Shown in pieces: positions 28,662 to 37,710 of a stretch of 64,000 bases of DNA; the first letter of the stretch is position 1; each line of letters starts with the position of its first letter. The stretch is from Pseudomonas moraviensis (lineage in GTDB: Bacteria > Pseudomonadota > Gammaproteobacteria > Pseudomonadales > Pseudomonadaceae), in contig NZ_LT629788.1 in NCBI RefSeq assembly GCF_900105805.1, forward strand, positions 124,001 through 188,000, read 5' to 3'. The position numbers were made by a program, and so were the translations under genes. A model generated the notes under the pieces. The model was not told the DNA's origin. It made no database searches and saw only the letters and a program-made list of their open reading frames with translations.

Positions 28662-29609
28662 ATGAACCCGAATTTTCTAGATTTCGAACAGCCGATCGCC
28701 GACCTGCAAGCCAAGATCGAAGAGTTGCGCTTGGTCGGTAATGACAATTCGCTGAATATCGGCGATGAGATCTCCCGCCTGCAGGACAAGAGCAAGACGC
28801 TGACCGAAGACATTTTTGGCAAGCTGACCAGTTGGCAGATCGCACGCCTGGCGCGTCACCCGAAACGCCCTTACACCCTCGACTACATCGAGCACATCTT
28901 CACCGAGTTCGACGAGTTGCACGGCGACCGTCACTTCTCCGACGACGCTGCCATCGTTGGCGGTATCGCCCGTCTGGAAGACCAGCCGGTGATGATCATC
29001 GGCCACCAGAAGGGCCGTGAAGTACGCGAGAAAGTCCGCCGCAACTTCGGCATGCCGCGCCCGGAAGGCTACCGCAAGGCCTGCCGCCTGATGGAGATGG
29101 CCGAGCGCTTCAAGATGCCGATCCTGACCTTCATCGACACCCCGGGTGCCTACCCGGGCATTGACGCCGAAGAGCGCAACCAGAGCGAAGCGATCGCCTG
29201 GAACCTGCGCGTGATGGCGCGTCTGAAAACCCCGATCATCGCCACCGTGATCGGTGAAGGTGGTTCCGGCGGCGCACTGGCCATCGGCGTCTGCGATCAA
29301 CTGAACATGCTGCAATATTCGACCTACGCGGTGATCTCGCCGGAAGGTTGCGCTTCGATCCTGTGGAAAACTGCCGAGAAAGCGCCGGATGCCGCTGAAG
29401 CAATGGGCATCACCGCCGAGCGTCTGAAAGGCCTGGGTATCGTCGACAAGGTGATCAGCGAGCCACTGGGCGGCGCCCACCGTGATCCGGCTGCGGCGGC
29501 TGCGTCGATCCGCGCCGAACTGAGCTCGCAACTGGCGATGCTCAAGCAGTTCGATAACGAAGCGCTGCTCAAGCGCCGTTACGATCGCCTGATGAGCTAC
29601 GGTCTCTAA
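28662..29609 (+). CDS. accA: acetyl-CoA carboxylase carboxyltransferase subunit alpha
   Basis: This 315-residue subunit, with AccD, transfers the carboxyl group from biotin to acetyl-CoA to give malonyl-CoA. Visible are the start MNPNFLDFEQPIADL, GDRHFSDDAAIVGG, GHQKGRE, FIDTPGAYPG and GEGGSGGALAIG, which forms the oxyanion region. The ATG at 28662 is the family start. It follows dnaE, the conserved order in many proteobacteria. A REP pair follows its stop. Confidence 0.97.
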   Translation: MNPNFLDFEQPIADLQAKIEELRLVGNDNSLNIGDEISRLQDKSKTLTEDIFGKLTSWQIARLARHPKRPYTLDYIEHIFTEFDELHGDRHFSDDAAIVGGIARLEDQPVMIIGHQKGREVREKVRRNFGMPRPEGYRKACRLMEMAERFKMPILTFIDTPGAYPGIDAEERNQSEAIAWNLRVMARLKTPIIATVIGEGGSGGALAIGVCDQLNMLQYSTYAVISPEGCASILWKTAEKAPDAAEAMGITAERLKGLGIVDKVISEPLGGAHRDPAAAAASIRAELSSQLAMLKQFDNEALLKRRYDRLMSYGL

Positions 29610-29625
29610 GTCGAGCGCTACCCCT

Positions 29626-29715
29626 TGTAGGAGTGAGCCTGCTCGCGATAGCGGTGTAACATTCAACCCATGTGTTGGCTGTCACACCGCTATCGCGAGC
29701 AGGCTCACTCCTACA
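29626..29715. repeat. REP inverted pair (GTAGGAGTGAGCC type), 32-bp perfect arms
   Basis: Two arms of 32 bases, starting TGTAGGAGTGAGCCTGC and ending TGT, are exact inverse complements around a spacer of about 26 bases. This is a second REP subfamily that also occurs inside the tailocin operon at 60003-60091. It lies between accA and tilS. Confidence 0.88.
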
Positions 29716-29740
29716 TTTGTTTTGGGGCAAAGAGTTAGAT

Positions 29741-31069
29741 ATGGGTCAGTCCATGAGTGATTTGCCGTCGCAGCTTCTGCTGAACCTTGAGCCCTGGCGC
29801 AACGCCGCTCACTGGCGCGTCGCCTTCTCGGGCGGCCTCGATTCCACCGTCCTCCTGCATCTGCTCGCCACTCTGGCGAAAACCGAATCCCTCCCAGCGC
29901 TAAGCGCCATTCATATCCACCACGGCCTTCAGGCTGCGGCCGATGCATGGCCGCAACATTGCCAGGCCATTTGCGAAGCGCTGGATGTTCCTTTGCACGT
30001 GGAGCGGGTAACCGTGAAGGGCGGGGCGAGCCTGGAGCGGGCGGCGCGGGATGCGCGTTATGCCGCGTTCAATTCGCTGACGCAGACCAATGAAGTGCTT
30101 CTGACCGGCCAACACCGCGACGACCAGGCGGAAACGCTGCTGTTTCGCCTGTTGCGCGGAGCCGGCGTACGTGGGCTTGGCGGGATGCCGCAGCAGCGCC
30201 CGGTGGGGAAGGGCATGCTGGTGCGACCGTTGCTGGATGTCAGCCGCGCTGAGCTGGAAAGTTATGCACAGACACATCAGTTGCGCTGGATCGAAGATCC
30301 GTCGAATCAGGATCGGCAGTTTTCGCGCAACTATCTGCGTCACCAGATCATGCCGGTGCTGACCGAGCGCTGGCCGCAGGCGCAGGCGAGCATGGCGCGT
30401 ACGGCGGCGCATCTGCGTGAAGCGCAGGGCTTGCTTGATGAGCTGGCGCAGATCGATCTGGCGCAGGCTGAAACTTCACATGAGTTTGATTGGCTCGGCG
30501 TGCCATCCCTGGCGCTGGCGCCGTTGGCAGCGCTGGCTGACGCGCGCCAGCGAAATGCCCTCAGCCACTGGCTCGAACCGTTGACCCGGCTGCCAGACGC
30601 TGACCATTGGTCGGGCTGGATCGACCTGCGCGATGCCAGCGCCGACGCCGCTCCGATCTGGCGGCTGGCCGACGGCGAATTGCACCGCAGCGCCGGCCGC
30701 ATCTGGTGGCTGAGTGGTCATTGGCTGCGCCTACCAGTGATCGGCGCCGACTGGCAGACCCCGAGGTCAGCGCTACGCTTGGCCGATAACGGGCGCGTCA
30801 TGTTTCACGGGCAAGCTCCATTCGGGCCTTTGCGCATTGCCTATCGGCAGGGCGGTGAGGTCATGCAACTGGCCGAGCGCGGTCGTCGTGATCTCAAGCG
30901 TCTGCTCAATGAGCGCGCGGTGCCGGCATTCGTGCGTGGCAGATTGCCGCTGCTGTTTCGTGGCGAAGAATTGCTCGCGGTGGCGAACCTGTCGGGTCTC
31001 GACGGTCAGATGCACGAAGGCTGGACATTGCACTGGCAGCCAACAGACGAAGATCAAGGTTTGAGCTGA
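29741..31069 (+). CDS. tilS: tRNA(Ile)-lysidine synthetase
   Basis: This 442-residue enzyme converts the wobble cytidine of tRNA-Ile(CAU) to lysidine, so that it reads AUA rather than AUG. The PP-loop SGGLDSTVLLH is near residue 32, GQHRDDQAETLLFRLLRGAG supplies the second nucleotide-binding segment, and the C-terminal domains bind tRNA. The start is uncertain: ATG 29741 (MGQSMSDL) or ATG 29753 (MSDLPSQ). The open frame further upstream overlaps a REP and is not coding. Confidence 0.94.
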   Translation: MGQSMSDLPSQLLLNLEPWRNAAHWRVAFSGGLDSTVLLHLLATLAKTESLPALSAIHIHHGLQAAADAWPQHCQAICEALDVPLHVERVTVKGGASLERAARDARYAAFNSLTQTNEVLLTGQHRDDQAETLLFRLLRGAGVRGLGGMPQQRPVGKGMLVRPLLDVSRAELESYAQTHQLRWIEDPSNQDRQFSRNYLRHQIMPVLTERWPQAQASMARTAAHLREAQGLLDELAQIDLAQAETSHEFDWLGVPSLALAPLAALADARQRNALSHWLEPLTRLPDADHWSGWIDLRDASADAAPIWRLADGELHRSAGRIWWLSGHWLRLPVIGADWQTPRSALRLADNGRVMFHGQAPFGPLRIAYRQGGEVMQLAERGRRDLKRLLNERAVPAFVRGRLPLLFRGEELLAVANLSGLDGQMHEGWTLHWQPTDEDQGLS

Positions 31070-31343
31070 AAGGAGCATTCCGGTAGACTACGCTCCCTTC
31101 TTGATACAACTTCTGTGGATTCGCCTGAATTGCAGGAGTTGCCGATTACCAAGCAGTCTTTGCTGGGCGATTCCAAAAAATGTGTAGCGAGCAACGTACC
31201 GGTGTTTCATCTGCCGGTCTGTCACAACGCGGCGGTTTTTTCGAAAGGTGCACTGTGATTAATGCAGGTGATCGGGGGCTTCGGCCTTCCTTCGCTTTCC
31301 CCGGCGGCTCGTTCCGCTTTAACGCAGACTTCTAGGGTTTTTC
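31070..31343 (+). other. tilS-pyrG intergenic region
   Basis: 274 bases that must include the pyrG promoter and leader. A candidate 26-codon leader frame occupies the last third (31255-31335). No convincing terminator hairpin is seen. Confidence 0.5.
31255..31335 (+). CDS. candidate short leader peptide upstream of pyrG
   Basis: A GTG codon at 31255 follows AAAGGTG at reasonable spacing and opens a 26-codon frame ending in TAG eight bases before the pyrG ATG. The predicted peptide is rich in phenylalanine, glycine and arginine (PSFAFPGGSFRFNADF). The frame may regulate pyrG by translational coupling or attenuation, or may be chance. It is too short to judge by codon use. Confidence 0.3.
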   Translation: MINAGDRGLRPSFAFPGGSFRFNADF

Positions 31344-32975
31344 ATGACGCGCTACATATTCGTCACGGGCGGTGTTGTTTCTTCATTGGGGAAAGGCATT
31401 GCCTCGGCTTCATTGGCGGCTATCCTGGAGGCGCGGGGGCTTAAGGTCACCATGCTGAAGCTGGATCCGTACATCAACGTCGATCCAGGCACCATGAGCC
31501 CGTTCCAGCACGGTGAAGTGTTCGTCACCCACGACGGCGCCGAGACCGACCTGGACCTGGGTCACTACGAGCGGTTCATCCGCACGACCATGACCCAGAA
31601 CAACAACTTCACCACCGGCCGCGTCTACGAGCACGTGCTGCGCAAAGAGCGCCGTGGCGACTACCTGGGTGCAACCATCCAGGTGATCCCGCACATCACC
31701 GACGAAATCAAGCGCCGCATCATCAAGGGTGCCGGTGATGCAGACGTGGCGATGGTCGAAATCGGTGGCACCGTCGGTGACATCGAGTCGCAACCGTTCC
31801 TCGAAGCCATCCGCCAGCTGCGTTTCGAAGTCGGCGCCAAGCGCGCGATGCTGATGCACCTGACGCTGGTGCCGTACATCGCCACCGCCGGCGAAACCAA
31901 GACCAAACCGACCCAGCACTCCGTCAAGGAACTGCGTTCGATCGGTCTGCAGCCAGACGTGCTGGTCTGCCGTTCCGATCACCCGATCGACGTGTCCTCG
32001 CGTCGCAAGATCGCGCAGTTCACCAACGTTGAAGAGCGTGCGGTGATCGCGCTGGAAGACGCCGATACCATCTACAAGATCCCGGGCATCCTGCACTCGC
32101 AGGGTCTGGACGATTTCGTCGTCGAGCGTTTCGGTCTGCAATGCGGCAGCGCTGACCTGTCCGAATGGGACGCAGTGGTCGATGCCAAGCTGAACCCGGA
32201 ACACGAAGTGACCATCGCCATGGTCGGCAAGTACATGGAATTGCTCGACGCCTACAAGTCGCTGATCGAAGCGATGAGTCACGCCGGCATCAGCAACCGC
32301 ACCAAGGTCAACTTGCGCTACATCGATTCCGAAGACATCGAAAACCAGGGCACTGCGCTGCTCGAAGGTGTCGACGCGATTCTGGTGCCGGGCGGCTTCG
32401 GTCTGCGTGGCGTGGAAGGCAAGATCACTGCCGTTCAGTACGCTCGCGAAAACAAGGTTCCGTACCTCGGCATCTGCCTCGGCATGCAAGTGGCGGTCAT
32501 CGAATTCGCTCGTAACGTGCTGGGCTGGAAAGACGCCAACTCCACCGAGTTCGATCGTGCCAGCGGTCATCCGGTTGTCGGCCTGATCACCGAGTGGGAA
32601 GACGCCACCGGCGCTGTTGAAGTGCGTACCGAAGCGTCCGATCTGGGCGGCACCATGCGCCTCGGCGCGCAGGATTGCCTGCTCGAGCCGGGCTCCAAAG
32701 TGCACGATTGCTACGGCAAGGATGTGATCGTCGAGCGTCACCGTCACCGTTACGAAGTGAACAACAACCTGCTGCCGCAGATCATCGAAGCCGGCCTGAA
32801 AATCTCCGGTCGCTCCGCCGATGCTGCGCTGGTCGAAGTGGTTGAAGCGCCGGATCATCCATGGTTCGTCGCCTGCCAGTTCCACCCTGAGTTCACCTCG
32901 ACCCCACGCGACGGCCACCCGCTGTTCAGCGGTTTCGTCAAAGCCGCGTTGGCTCAACACCAGAAGAAGGCGTAA
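31344..32975 (+). CDS. pyrG: CTP synthase
   Basis: This 543-residue enzyme aminates UTP to CTP using glutamine. The N-terminal amidoligase domain begins MTRYIFVTGGVVSSLGKG with the ATP loop. The C-terminal class I glutamine amidotransferase domain has PGGFG, the nucleophile cysteine in LGICLGMQ, and the histidine-glutamate pair in FHPEFTS. Length is standard. kdsA follows four bases later and eno shortly after, the conserved pyrG-kdsA-eno-ftsB-ispD order. Confidence 0.98.
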   Translation: MTRYIFVTGGVVSSLGKGIASASLAAILEARGLKVTMLKLDPYINVDPGTMSPFQHGEVFVTHDGAETDLDLGHYERFIRTTMTQNNNFTTGRVYEHVLRKERRGDYLGATIQVIPHITDEIKRRIIKGAGDADVAMVEIGGTVGDIESQPFLEAIRQLRFEVGAKRAMLMHLTLVPYIATAGETKTKPTQHSVKELRSIGLQPDVLVCRSDHPIDVSSRRKIAQFTNVEERAVIALEDADTIYKIPGILHSQGLDDFVVERFGLQCGSADLSEWDAVVDAKLNPEHEVTIAMVGKYMELLDAYKSLIEAMSHAGISNRTKVNLRYIDSEDIENQGTALLEGVDAILVPGGFGLRGVEGKITAVQYARENKVPYLGICLGMQVAVIEFARNVLGWKDANSTEFDRASGHPVVGLITEWEDATGAVEVRTEASDLGGTMRLGAQDCLLEPGSKVHDCYGKDVIVERHRHRYEVNNNLLPQIIEAGLKISGRSADAALVEVVEAPDHPWFVACQFHPEFTSTPRDGHPLFSGFVKAALAQHQKKA

Positions 32976-32979
32976 CCCG

Positions 32980-33825
32980 ATGGCACAGAAGATTATCCGC
33001 GTCGGCGACATCGAGATTGCCAACGACAAGCCGATGGTCCTGTTCGGCGGCATGAACGTGCTGGAAAGCCGTGACATGGCCATGCAGGTTTGCGAAGAGT
33101 ACGTAAAGGTCACCGAAAAACTGGGTATCCCTTACGTGTTCAAGGCCAGCTTCGACAAGGCCAACCGGTCTTCTGTGACCTCCTATCGCGGTCCTGGCCT
33201 GGAAGAGGGCATGCGCATCTTCCAGGACATCAAACAGGCCTTCGGCGTGCCGATCATCACCGACGTCCACGAGCCGGATCAGGCCGCGGTCGTCGCTGAA
33301 GTCTGCGACATCATTCAGTTGCCGGCCTTCCTGTCGCGCCAGACCGATCTGGTTGTCGCGATGGCCAGGACCAACGCCGTGATCAACATCAAGAAAGCCC
33401 AGTTTCTCGCGCCTCAGGAAATGAAACACATCCTGAACAAGTGCGTCGAAGCCGGTAACGATCAGTTGATCCTCTGCGAGCGCGGTTCGAGCTTCGGCTA
33501 CAACAATCTCGTGGTCGACATGCTCGGCTTCGGCATCATGAAGCAGTTCGAATACCCGGTCTTCTTCGACGTGACCCACGCGCTGCAAATGCCTGGTGGT
33601 CGTGCCGACTCCGCCGGCGGTCGTCGTGCCCAGGTCCTGGACCTGGCCAAGGCCGGCATGAGCCAGTCGCTGGCGGGTCTGTTCCTCGAAGCGCACCCGG
33701 ATCCGGACAACGCCAAATGCGACGGCCCTTGCGCCTTGCGTCTGGACAAACTGGAGCCATTCCTGGCCCAGCTCAAAGCTCTGGACGAACTGGTGAAGAG
33801 TTTTCCGACGGTAGAAACCGCGTAA
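32980..33825 (+). CDS. kdsA: 2-dehydro-3-deoxyphosphooctonate aldolase (KDO-8-phosphate synthase)
   Basis: This 281-residue TIM-barrel enzyme condenses phosphoenolpyruvate and arabinose 5-phosphate to KDO-8-P for the lipopolysaccharide inner core. Visible are FKASFDKANRSS, TDVHEPDQ, QLPAFLSRQTDLV, LCERGSSFGYNNLVVD and DVTHALQMPGG. The ATG at 32980 gives MAQKIIRVGD. It supplies the sugar that is attached to the lipid A made by the lpx genes of this window. Confidence 0.97.
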   Translation: MAQKIIRVGDIEIANDKPMVLFGGMNVLESRDMAMQVCEEYVKVTEKLGIPYVFKASFDKANRSSVTSYRGPGLEEGMRIFQDIKQAFGVPIITDVHEPDQAAVVAEVCDIIQLPAFLSRQTDLVVAMARTNAVINIKKAQFLAPQEMKHILNKCVEAGNDQLILCERGSSFGYNNLVVDMLGFGIMKQFEYPVFFDVTHALQMPGGRADSAGGRRAQVLDLAKAGMSQSLAGLFLEAHPDPDNAKCDGPCALRLDKLEPFLAQLKALDELVKSFPTVETA

Positions 33826-33980
33826 CGCTCGATTCTCCGGTAAAGTACCGCACGATTTGTCGCTCAGGCCCTCGGGCTTGAGCGCTGTCGTCTGCAAGTC
33901 TGCCCGCTGTACCTCGCTTGCCGACGATAAAGATTTCCTCTAGCTGCGTCGTTTTCGTCAACTTTGGAGTGTTTACAACA

Positions 33981-35270
33981 ATGGCAAAAATCGTCGACAT
34001 CAAAGGTCGTGAAGTTCTCGACTCCCGTGGCAATCCCACCGTGGAAGCGGACGTGCTTCTCGACAACGGCATCATCGGCAGCGCCTGCGCGCCGTCCGGT
34101 GCATCCACTGGCTCGCGTGAAGCACTCGAGCTGCGTGATGGCGACAAGAGCCGTTACCTGGGCAAGGGCGTGCTCAAGGCGGTAGCCAACATCAACGGTC
34201 CGATCCGCGATCTGCTGCTGGGCACTGACCCAAGCGACCAGAAAGCCCTCGACCAGGCGATGATCAAGCTCGACGGTACCGAAAACAAAGCGACCCTGGG
34301 CGCCAACGCCATCCTCGCCGTGTCCCTGGCTGCGGCCAAGGCGGCTGCGCAGGATCAGGACCTGCCGCTGTACGCACACATCGCCAACCTCAACGGCACC
34401 CCGGGTGTGTACTCGATGCCGGTACCGATGATGAACATCATCAACGGTGGCGAGCACGCCGATAACAACGTCGACATCCAGGAATTCATGGTGCAGCCAG
34501 TCGGCGCCAAGTCTTTCTCGGAAGGTCTGCGCATGGGCACCGAGATTTTCCACCACTTGAAAGCCGTGCTGAAGGCCCGTGGCCTGAGCACCGCCGTTGG
34601 CGACGAAGGCGGTTTCGCACCGAACCTGGCGTCCAACGAAGATGCGCTGAAAGTGATCTCCGAAGCCGTGGCCAATGCCGGTTACAAGCTGGGCACCGAC
34701 GTGACCCTGGCGCTGGACTGCGCTGCGAGCGAGTTCTACGAAGACGGCAAGTACAACCTGTCCGGCGAAGGTCAGGTGTTCACCGCTGAAGGTTTCGCCG
34801 ACTACCTCAAGGGTCTGACCGAGCGTTACCCGATCATCTCCATCGAAGACGGTCTGGACGAGTCCGACTGGGCTGGCTGGAAAATCCTCACCGACAAGAT
34901 CGGCGAGAAGACCCAGTTGGTAGGCGACGACCTGTTCGTGACCAACACCAAGATCCTGAAAGAAGGCATCGATAAAAAGATCGCCAACTCGATCCTGATC
35001 AAGTTCAACCAGATCGGCACCCTGACCGAAACCCTGGAAGCCATCCAGATGGCCAAGGCTGCCGGTTACACCGCAGTGATCTCGCACCGTTCCGGCGAAA
35101 CCGAAGATTCGACCATTGCCGACCTGGCAGTGGGCACCTCGGCTGGCCAGATCAAGACCGGTTCGCTGTGCCGCTCCGACCGCGTTTCCAAGTACAACCA
35201 ACTGCTGCGTATCGAAGAGCAGTTGAACGGCAAGGCCAAGTACAACGGCCGCGCCGAGTTCCGCGGTTAA
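33981..35270 (+). CDS. eno: enolase
   Basis: This 429-residue enzyme interconverts 2-phosphoglycerate and phosphoenolpyruvate and is also a degradosome component in many proteobacteria. It starts MAKIVDIKGREVLDSRGNP. Key segments are GDEGGFAPNL, ALDCAASEF with a metal ligand, SIEDGLDESDW, and VISHRSGETED with the catalytic-site loop. The ATG at 33981 is chosen over the upstream open frame because homology begins there and GGAG precedes it. Confidence 0.98.
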   Translation: MAKIVDIKGREVLDSRGNPTVEADVLLDNGIIGSACAPSGASTGSREALELRDGDKSRYLGKGVLKAVANINGPIRDLLLGTDPSDQKALDQAMIKLDGTENKATLGANAILAVSLAAAKAAAQDQDLPLYAHIANLNGTPGVYSMPVPMMNIINGGEHADNNVDIQEFMVQPVGAKSFSEGLRMGTEIFHHLKAVLKARGLSTAVGDEGGFAPNLASNEDALKVISEAVANAGYKLGTDVTLALDCAASEFYEDGKYNLSGEGQVFTAEGFADYLKGLTERYPIISIEDGLDESDWAGWKILTDKIGEKTQLVGDDLFVTNTKILKEGIDKKIANSILIKFNQIGTLTETLEAIQMAKAAGYTAVISHRSGETEDSTIADLAVGTSAGQIKTGSLCRSDRVSKYNQLLRIEEQLNGKAKYNGRAEFRG

Positions 35271-35355
35271 GCGCAACCTGATCAAAGGACACCGGATTGT
35301 GTCGGAAAAGTCGTGACAGCGATGGATTTGCCACTAATCTGATGCCTTAAGCACA

Positions 35356-35375
35356 AGCCTGGATCTTTCCAGGCT
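35356..35375 (+). terminator. weak hairpin after eno
   Basis: AGCCTGGA/TCCAGGCT inverted repeat about 85 bases past eno, without a T-run. It may trim or end the eno transcript before ftsB. Confidence 0.4.
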
Positions 35376-35439
35376 TCGTGCTATCAGATGCAGCAACATG
35401 ATGCGTGGCTGTCTTTTTTCACTGGATACCTGATATTCG

Positions 35440-35718
35440 ATGCGCAGTCCTTACTGGTTGTTTCTCGTTTTGCTCTTGCTGCTGGCCGGTCTGCAGTACC
35501 GCCTGTGGGTGGGCAATGGCAGTCTGGCGCAGGTCGCCGAGCTGAAACAGCAGATCGCCGATCAACATGCCGAGAACGAAGGCTTGCTGGAGCGCAACCG
35601 GGTGATGGACGCTGAAGTCAGCGAATTGAAAAAAGGCATGGAGACCGTTGAAGAGCGGGCTCGTCACGAACTGGGCATGGTCAAGGACGGCGAAACCCTT
35701 TACCAGTTGGCCCAATGA
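35440..35718 (+). CDS. ftsB: cell division protein FtsB
   Basis: This 92-residue bitopic membrane protein has one N-terminal membrane segment (YWLFLVLLLLLAGLQYRLW) and a periplasmic coiled coil rich in leucine, glutamate and glutamine, then the conserved end EERARHELGMVKDGE. FtsB joins FtsL and FtsQ in the divisome and activates septal peptidoglycan synthesis. Its stop overlaps ispD by four bases, as in E. coli. Confidence 0.95.
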   Translation: MRSPYWLFLVLLLLLAGLQYRLWVGNGSLAQVAELKQQIADQHAENEGLLERNRVMDAEVSELKKGMETVEERARHELGMVKDGETLYQLAQ

Positions 35719-36422
35719 TCGATTCCCTGCCGGCCTTCTGGGCCGTGATTCCTGCCGCGGGTGTCGGTGCCCGAATGGCCGCGGACCGTCCCAAGCAATA
35801 TCTGCAACTGGGCGGGCGCACAATTCTCGAACACAGCCTCGGCTGTTTCCTCGATCACCCGAGCCTCAAGGGGCTGGTGGTCAGTCTTGCGGTTGACGAT
35901 CCTTATTGGCCGAACCTGGCCTGCGTCAACGATTCGCGCATTCAGCGGGTCGACGGCGCAGCCGAGCGTTCCGGTTCGGTGCTCAACGCCTTGCTGCATC
36001 TGCATGCGCAGGGTGCCGACGATGACGATTGGGTGCTGGTGCACGATGCGGCCCGGCCCAATCTGAGTCGTGATGATCTTGACAAGTTGCTCGCTGAAAT
36101 GGCGGATGACCCGGTGGGCGGTCTACTGGCGGTTCCCGCTCGCGACACGCTTAAACGCGTTGATAAAAACGGGCGTGTGGTTGAAACGGTGGATCGCAGC
36201 GTGATCTGGCAGGCGTATACGCCGCAGATGTTTCGCCTCGGGGCTTTGCATCGGGCGTTGGCGGACAGTCTGGTCGCTGATGCGGTGATTACCGACGAGG
36301 CTTCGGCTATGGAGTGGGCCGGTCTGGCGCCGCGTCTGGTCGAAGGGCGGGCGGATAATCTCAAAGTGACCCGGCCGGAAGATCTGGAGTGGTTGCGCCA
36401 GCGTTGGGCGAACCGCCCTTAA
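35715..36422 (+). CDS. ispD: 2-C-methyl-D-erythritol 4-phosphate cytidylyltransferase
   Basis: This 235-residue MEP-pathway enzyme adds CMP to methylerythritol phosphate. The nucleotide-binding loop VIPAAGVGARMAADRPKQY opens the protein; VHDAARPNL, AVPARDTLK and TDEASAMEW follow. In many relatives the next conserved gene downstream is ispF; here an IS element and the LysR-adhC-fghA block lie between. It starts in the ftsB stop (ATGA). Confidence 0.97.
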   Translation: MIDSLPAFWAVIPAAGVGARMAADRPKQYLQLGGRTILEHSLGCFLDHPSLKGLVVSLAVDDPYWPNLACVNDSRIQRVDGAAERSGSVLNALLHLHAQGADDDDWVLVHDAARPNLSRDDLDKLLAEMADDPVGGLLAVPARDTLKRVDKNGRVVETVDRSVIWQAYTPQMFRLGALHRALADSLVADAVITDEASAMEWAGLAPRLVEGRADNLKVTRPEDLEWLRQRWANRP

Positions 36423-36425
36423 AGA

Positions 36426-36487
36426 CCAAAAGATCGCAGCCTTCGGCAGCTCCTACAGAGGAATGCGATTTCCTGTAGGAGCTGCCG
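36426..36487. repeat. REP pair, left part, interrupted by an IS
   Basis: A third REP type appears as an inverted pair: one complete REP (AGATCGCAGCCTTCGGCAGC then TCCTACA) at 36426-36457 and the first half of its partner (TGTAGGAGCTGCCG) at 36474-36487. The second half (CCGAAGGCTGCGATC and TTTTGG) is found at 37711-37731, on the far side of the IS. Confidence 0.88.
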
Positions 36488-36544
36488 TGTTGTGGTCGAA
36501 CTTTTTTAGACCATGATGTAGGAGCCTCGATTTAAGGAAGCGTC

Positions 36545-36841
36545 ATGGGATATCGGGTCGTTACGCCTGAAGAAAAAGCAGAAGCTATTCGGTTAGTGGT
36601 GGAGATGCATTACTCCGTCCCTAAGGCCTGTGAAGCCACTGGTGTGGGCCTCACAGCTTTGCGTCGCTGGGTTGCTCGCTGGCGTCGGCAGCAGAACGAA
36701 GTTACTCAGTTGCCACGATTACAGGATCAGGAGCTGATCGAGTCGCTGCAGGCGAAACTGGCGCTGCTTGAGGCCGAGAACCAAGTGCTAAAAAAGCAAT
36801 TGCCCTCTCATCTAAAGGTTCTGTTCGGTCGAACCAAATGA
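36545..36841 (+). CDS. IS3-family transposase OrfA
   Basis: This 98-residue protein has an N-terminal helix-turn-helix of the IS3 OrfA type (SVPKACEATGVGLTALRRWV) and a C-terminal leucine-zipper-like coiled coil (LQAKLALLEAENQVLKKQL). It recognises the element ends and regulates transposition. A slippery heptamer A AAA AAG at 36790-36796, in the correct phase, allows a -1 shift into orfB and production of the fused OrfAB transposase. Its stop overlaps the orfB ATG (ATGA). Confidence 0.92.
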   Translation: MGYRVVTPEEKAEAIRLVVEMHYSVPKACEATGVGLTALRRWVARWRRQQNEVTQLPRLQDQELIESLQAKLALLEAENQVLKKQLPSHLKVLFGRTK

Positions 36842-37671
36842 TTGATGGCGTAAGAGGTGCTATGTCAGTTCGGCGCGTATGCTCCGTGCTTGGCATCGCC
36901 CGTAGTAGCTATTACATAAACCGCAAAACCAAGCGTTTTAAGCCGGGCCTGCGGTGGCTAAGGCGCAGACTTCGTGCGTTGCATAAAGAACATCGAGAGG
37001 CCCTGGGTACTCGAGGGCTCTGCAAAGCGTTGAGAAAGAAAGGGATCTTTATCGGTCGCTATCGAATGCGCTCGCTGATCAAAACTTTCGGTCTGCACCG
37101 ACGCAGACCACGGTATGCCCACTATCGTCGTACTACAAAACCGGCAGTCGTTGCTCCGAACATACTTGATCGTCGCTTCAATCCGACTCAGCCAGATACG
37201 CTTTGGGCAGGCGATATAACCTACATCAGAGTTGGGAATAGCTGGCTTTATCTGGCAGTGGTGATGGATCTTTTTTCACGCAGGATTGTTGGCTGGGCGT
37301 GCTCCCGAACTGCCGATGCTGCGCTGGCTGCTAAAGCATTGAAGTTGGCAGTGTCACTACGCCGACCAATGCCTGAACTGCTATTTCACTCAGACCAGGG
37401 CTGTCAGTACACAGCTGATCGATTTGTCGCCTGTTTGGCAGACAACCGGATCGTTCAAAGCATGAGCCGTCGAGGTAATTGTTGGGATAATGCAGTGGTT
37501 GAGCGCTATTTCAGGACGCTGAAGCACGATTGGATGCCGGAAAACGGTTATCAAACCCACATCGAAGCGGAGAAGGATGTGATGGACTTCATCTCACATT
37601 ACAACCATCGCCGTTGCCACTCTGCTTCGAACCACTTGCCGCCTGCGCTGTTTGAGCGACAGGCGGCCTAA
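36838..37671 (+). CDS. IS3-family transposase OrfB (DDE integrase core)
   Basis: This 277-residue frame carries the IS3 rve-type integrase domain. The three catalytic acidic residues sit in WAGDITYI, FHSDQGCQY and NAVVERYF, the last preceded by the family motif SRRGNCWDN. The frame is open upstream of its ATG as far as the orfA slippery site, so the active enzyme is expected to be the OrfAB fusion. No internal stop or frameshift is seen. Confidence 0.93.
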   Translation: MIDGVRGAMSVRRVCSVLGIARSSYYINRKTKRFKPGLRWLRRRLRALHKEHREALGTRGLCKALRKKGIFIGRYRMRSLIKTFGLHRRRPRYAHYRRTTKPAVVAPNILDRRFNPTQPDTLWAGDITYIRVGNSWLYLAVVMDLFSRRIVGWACSRTADAALAAKALKLAVSLRRPMPELLFHSDQGCQYTADRFVACLADNRIVQSMSRRGNCWDNAVVERYFRTLKHDWMPENGYQTHIEAEKDVMDFISHYNHRRCHSASNHLPPALFERQAA

Positions 37672-37710
37672 TGCTCCTACGGATTGGTTTAAAAAGACTG
37701 AACCACTACA

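Larger units (their letters stand above)
36488..37710 (+). mobile_element. complete IS3-family insertion sequence, 1223 bp
   Basis: The ends are imperfect inverted repeats of about 38 bases (27 matches): TGTTGTGGTC at 36488 and the complement TGTAGTGGTT ending at 37710, both running inward to GTAGGAGC. The triplet CCG flanks both ends (36485-36487 and 37711-37713), giving a 3-bp target duplication, typical of IS3-family elements. Two frames, orfA and orfB, overlap with a frameshift signal. Removing the element and one CCG restores a continuous REP, so the insertion site is exact. All parts look intact and potentially active. Confidence 0.93.
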
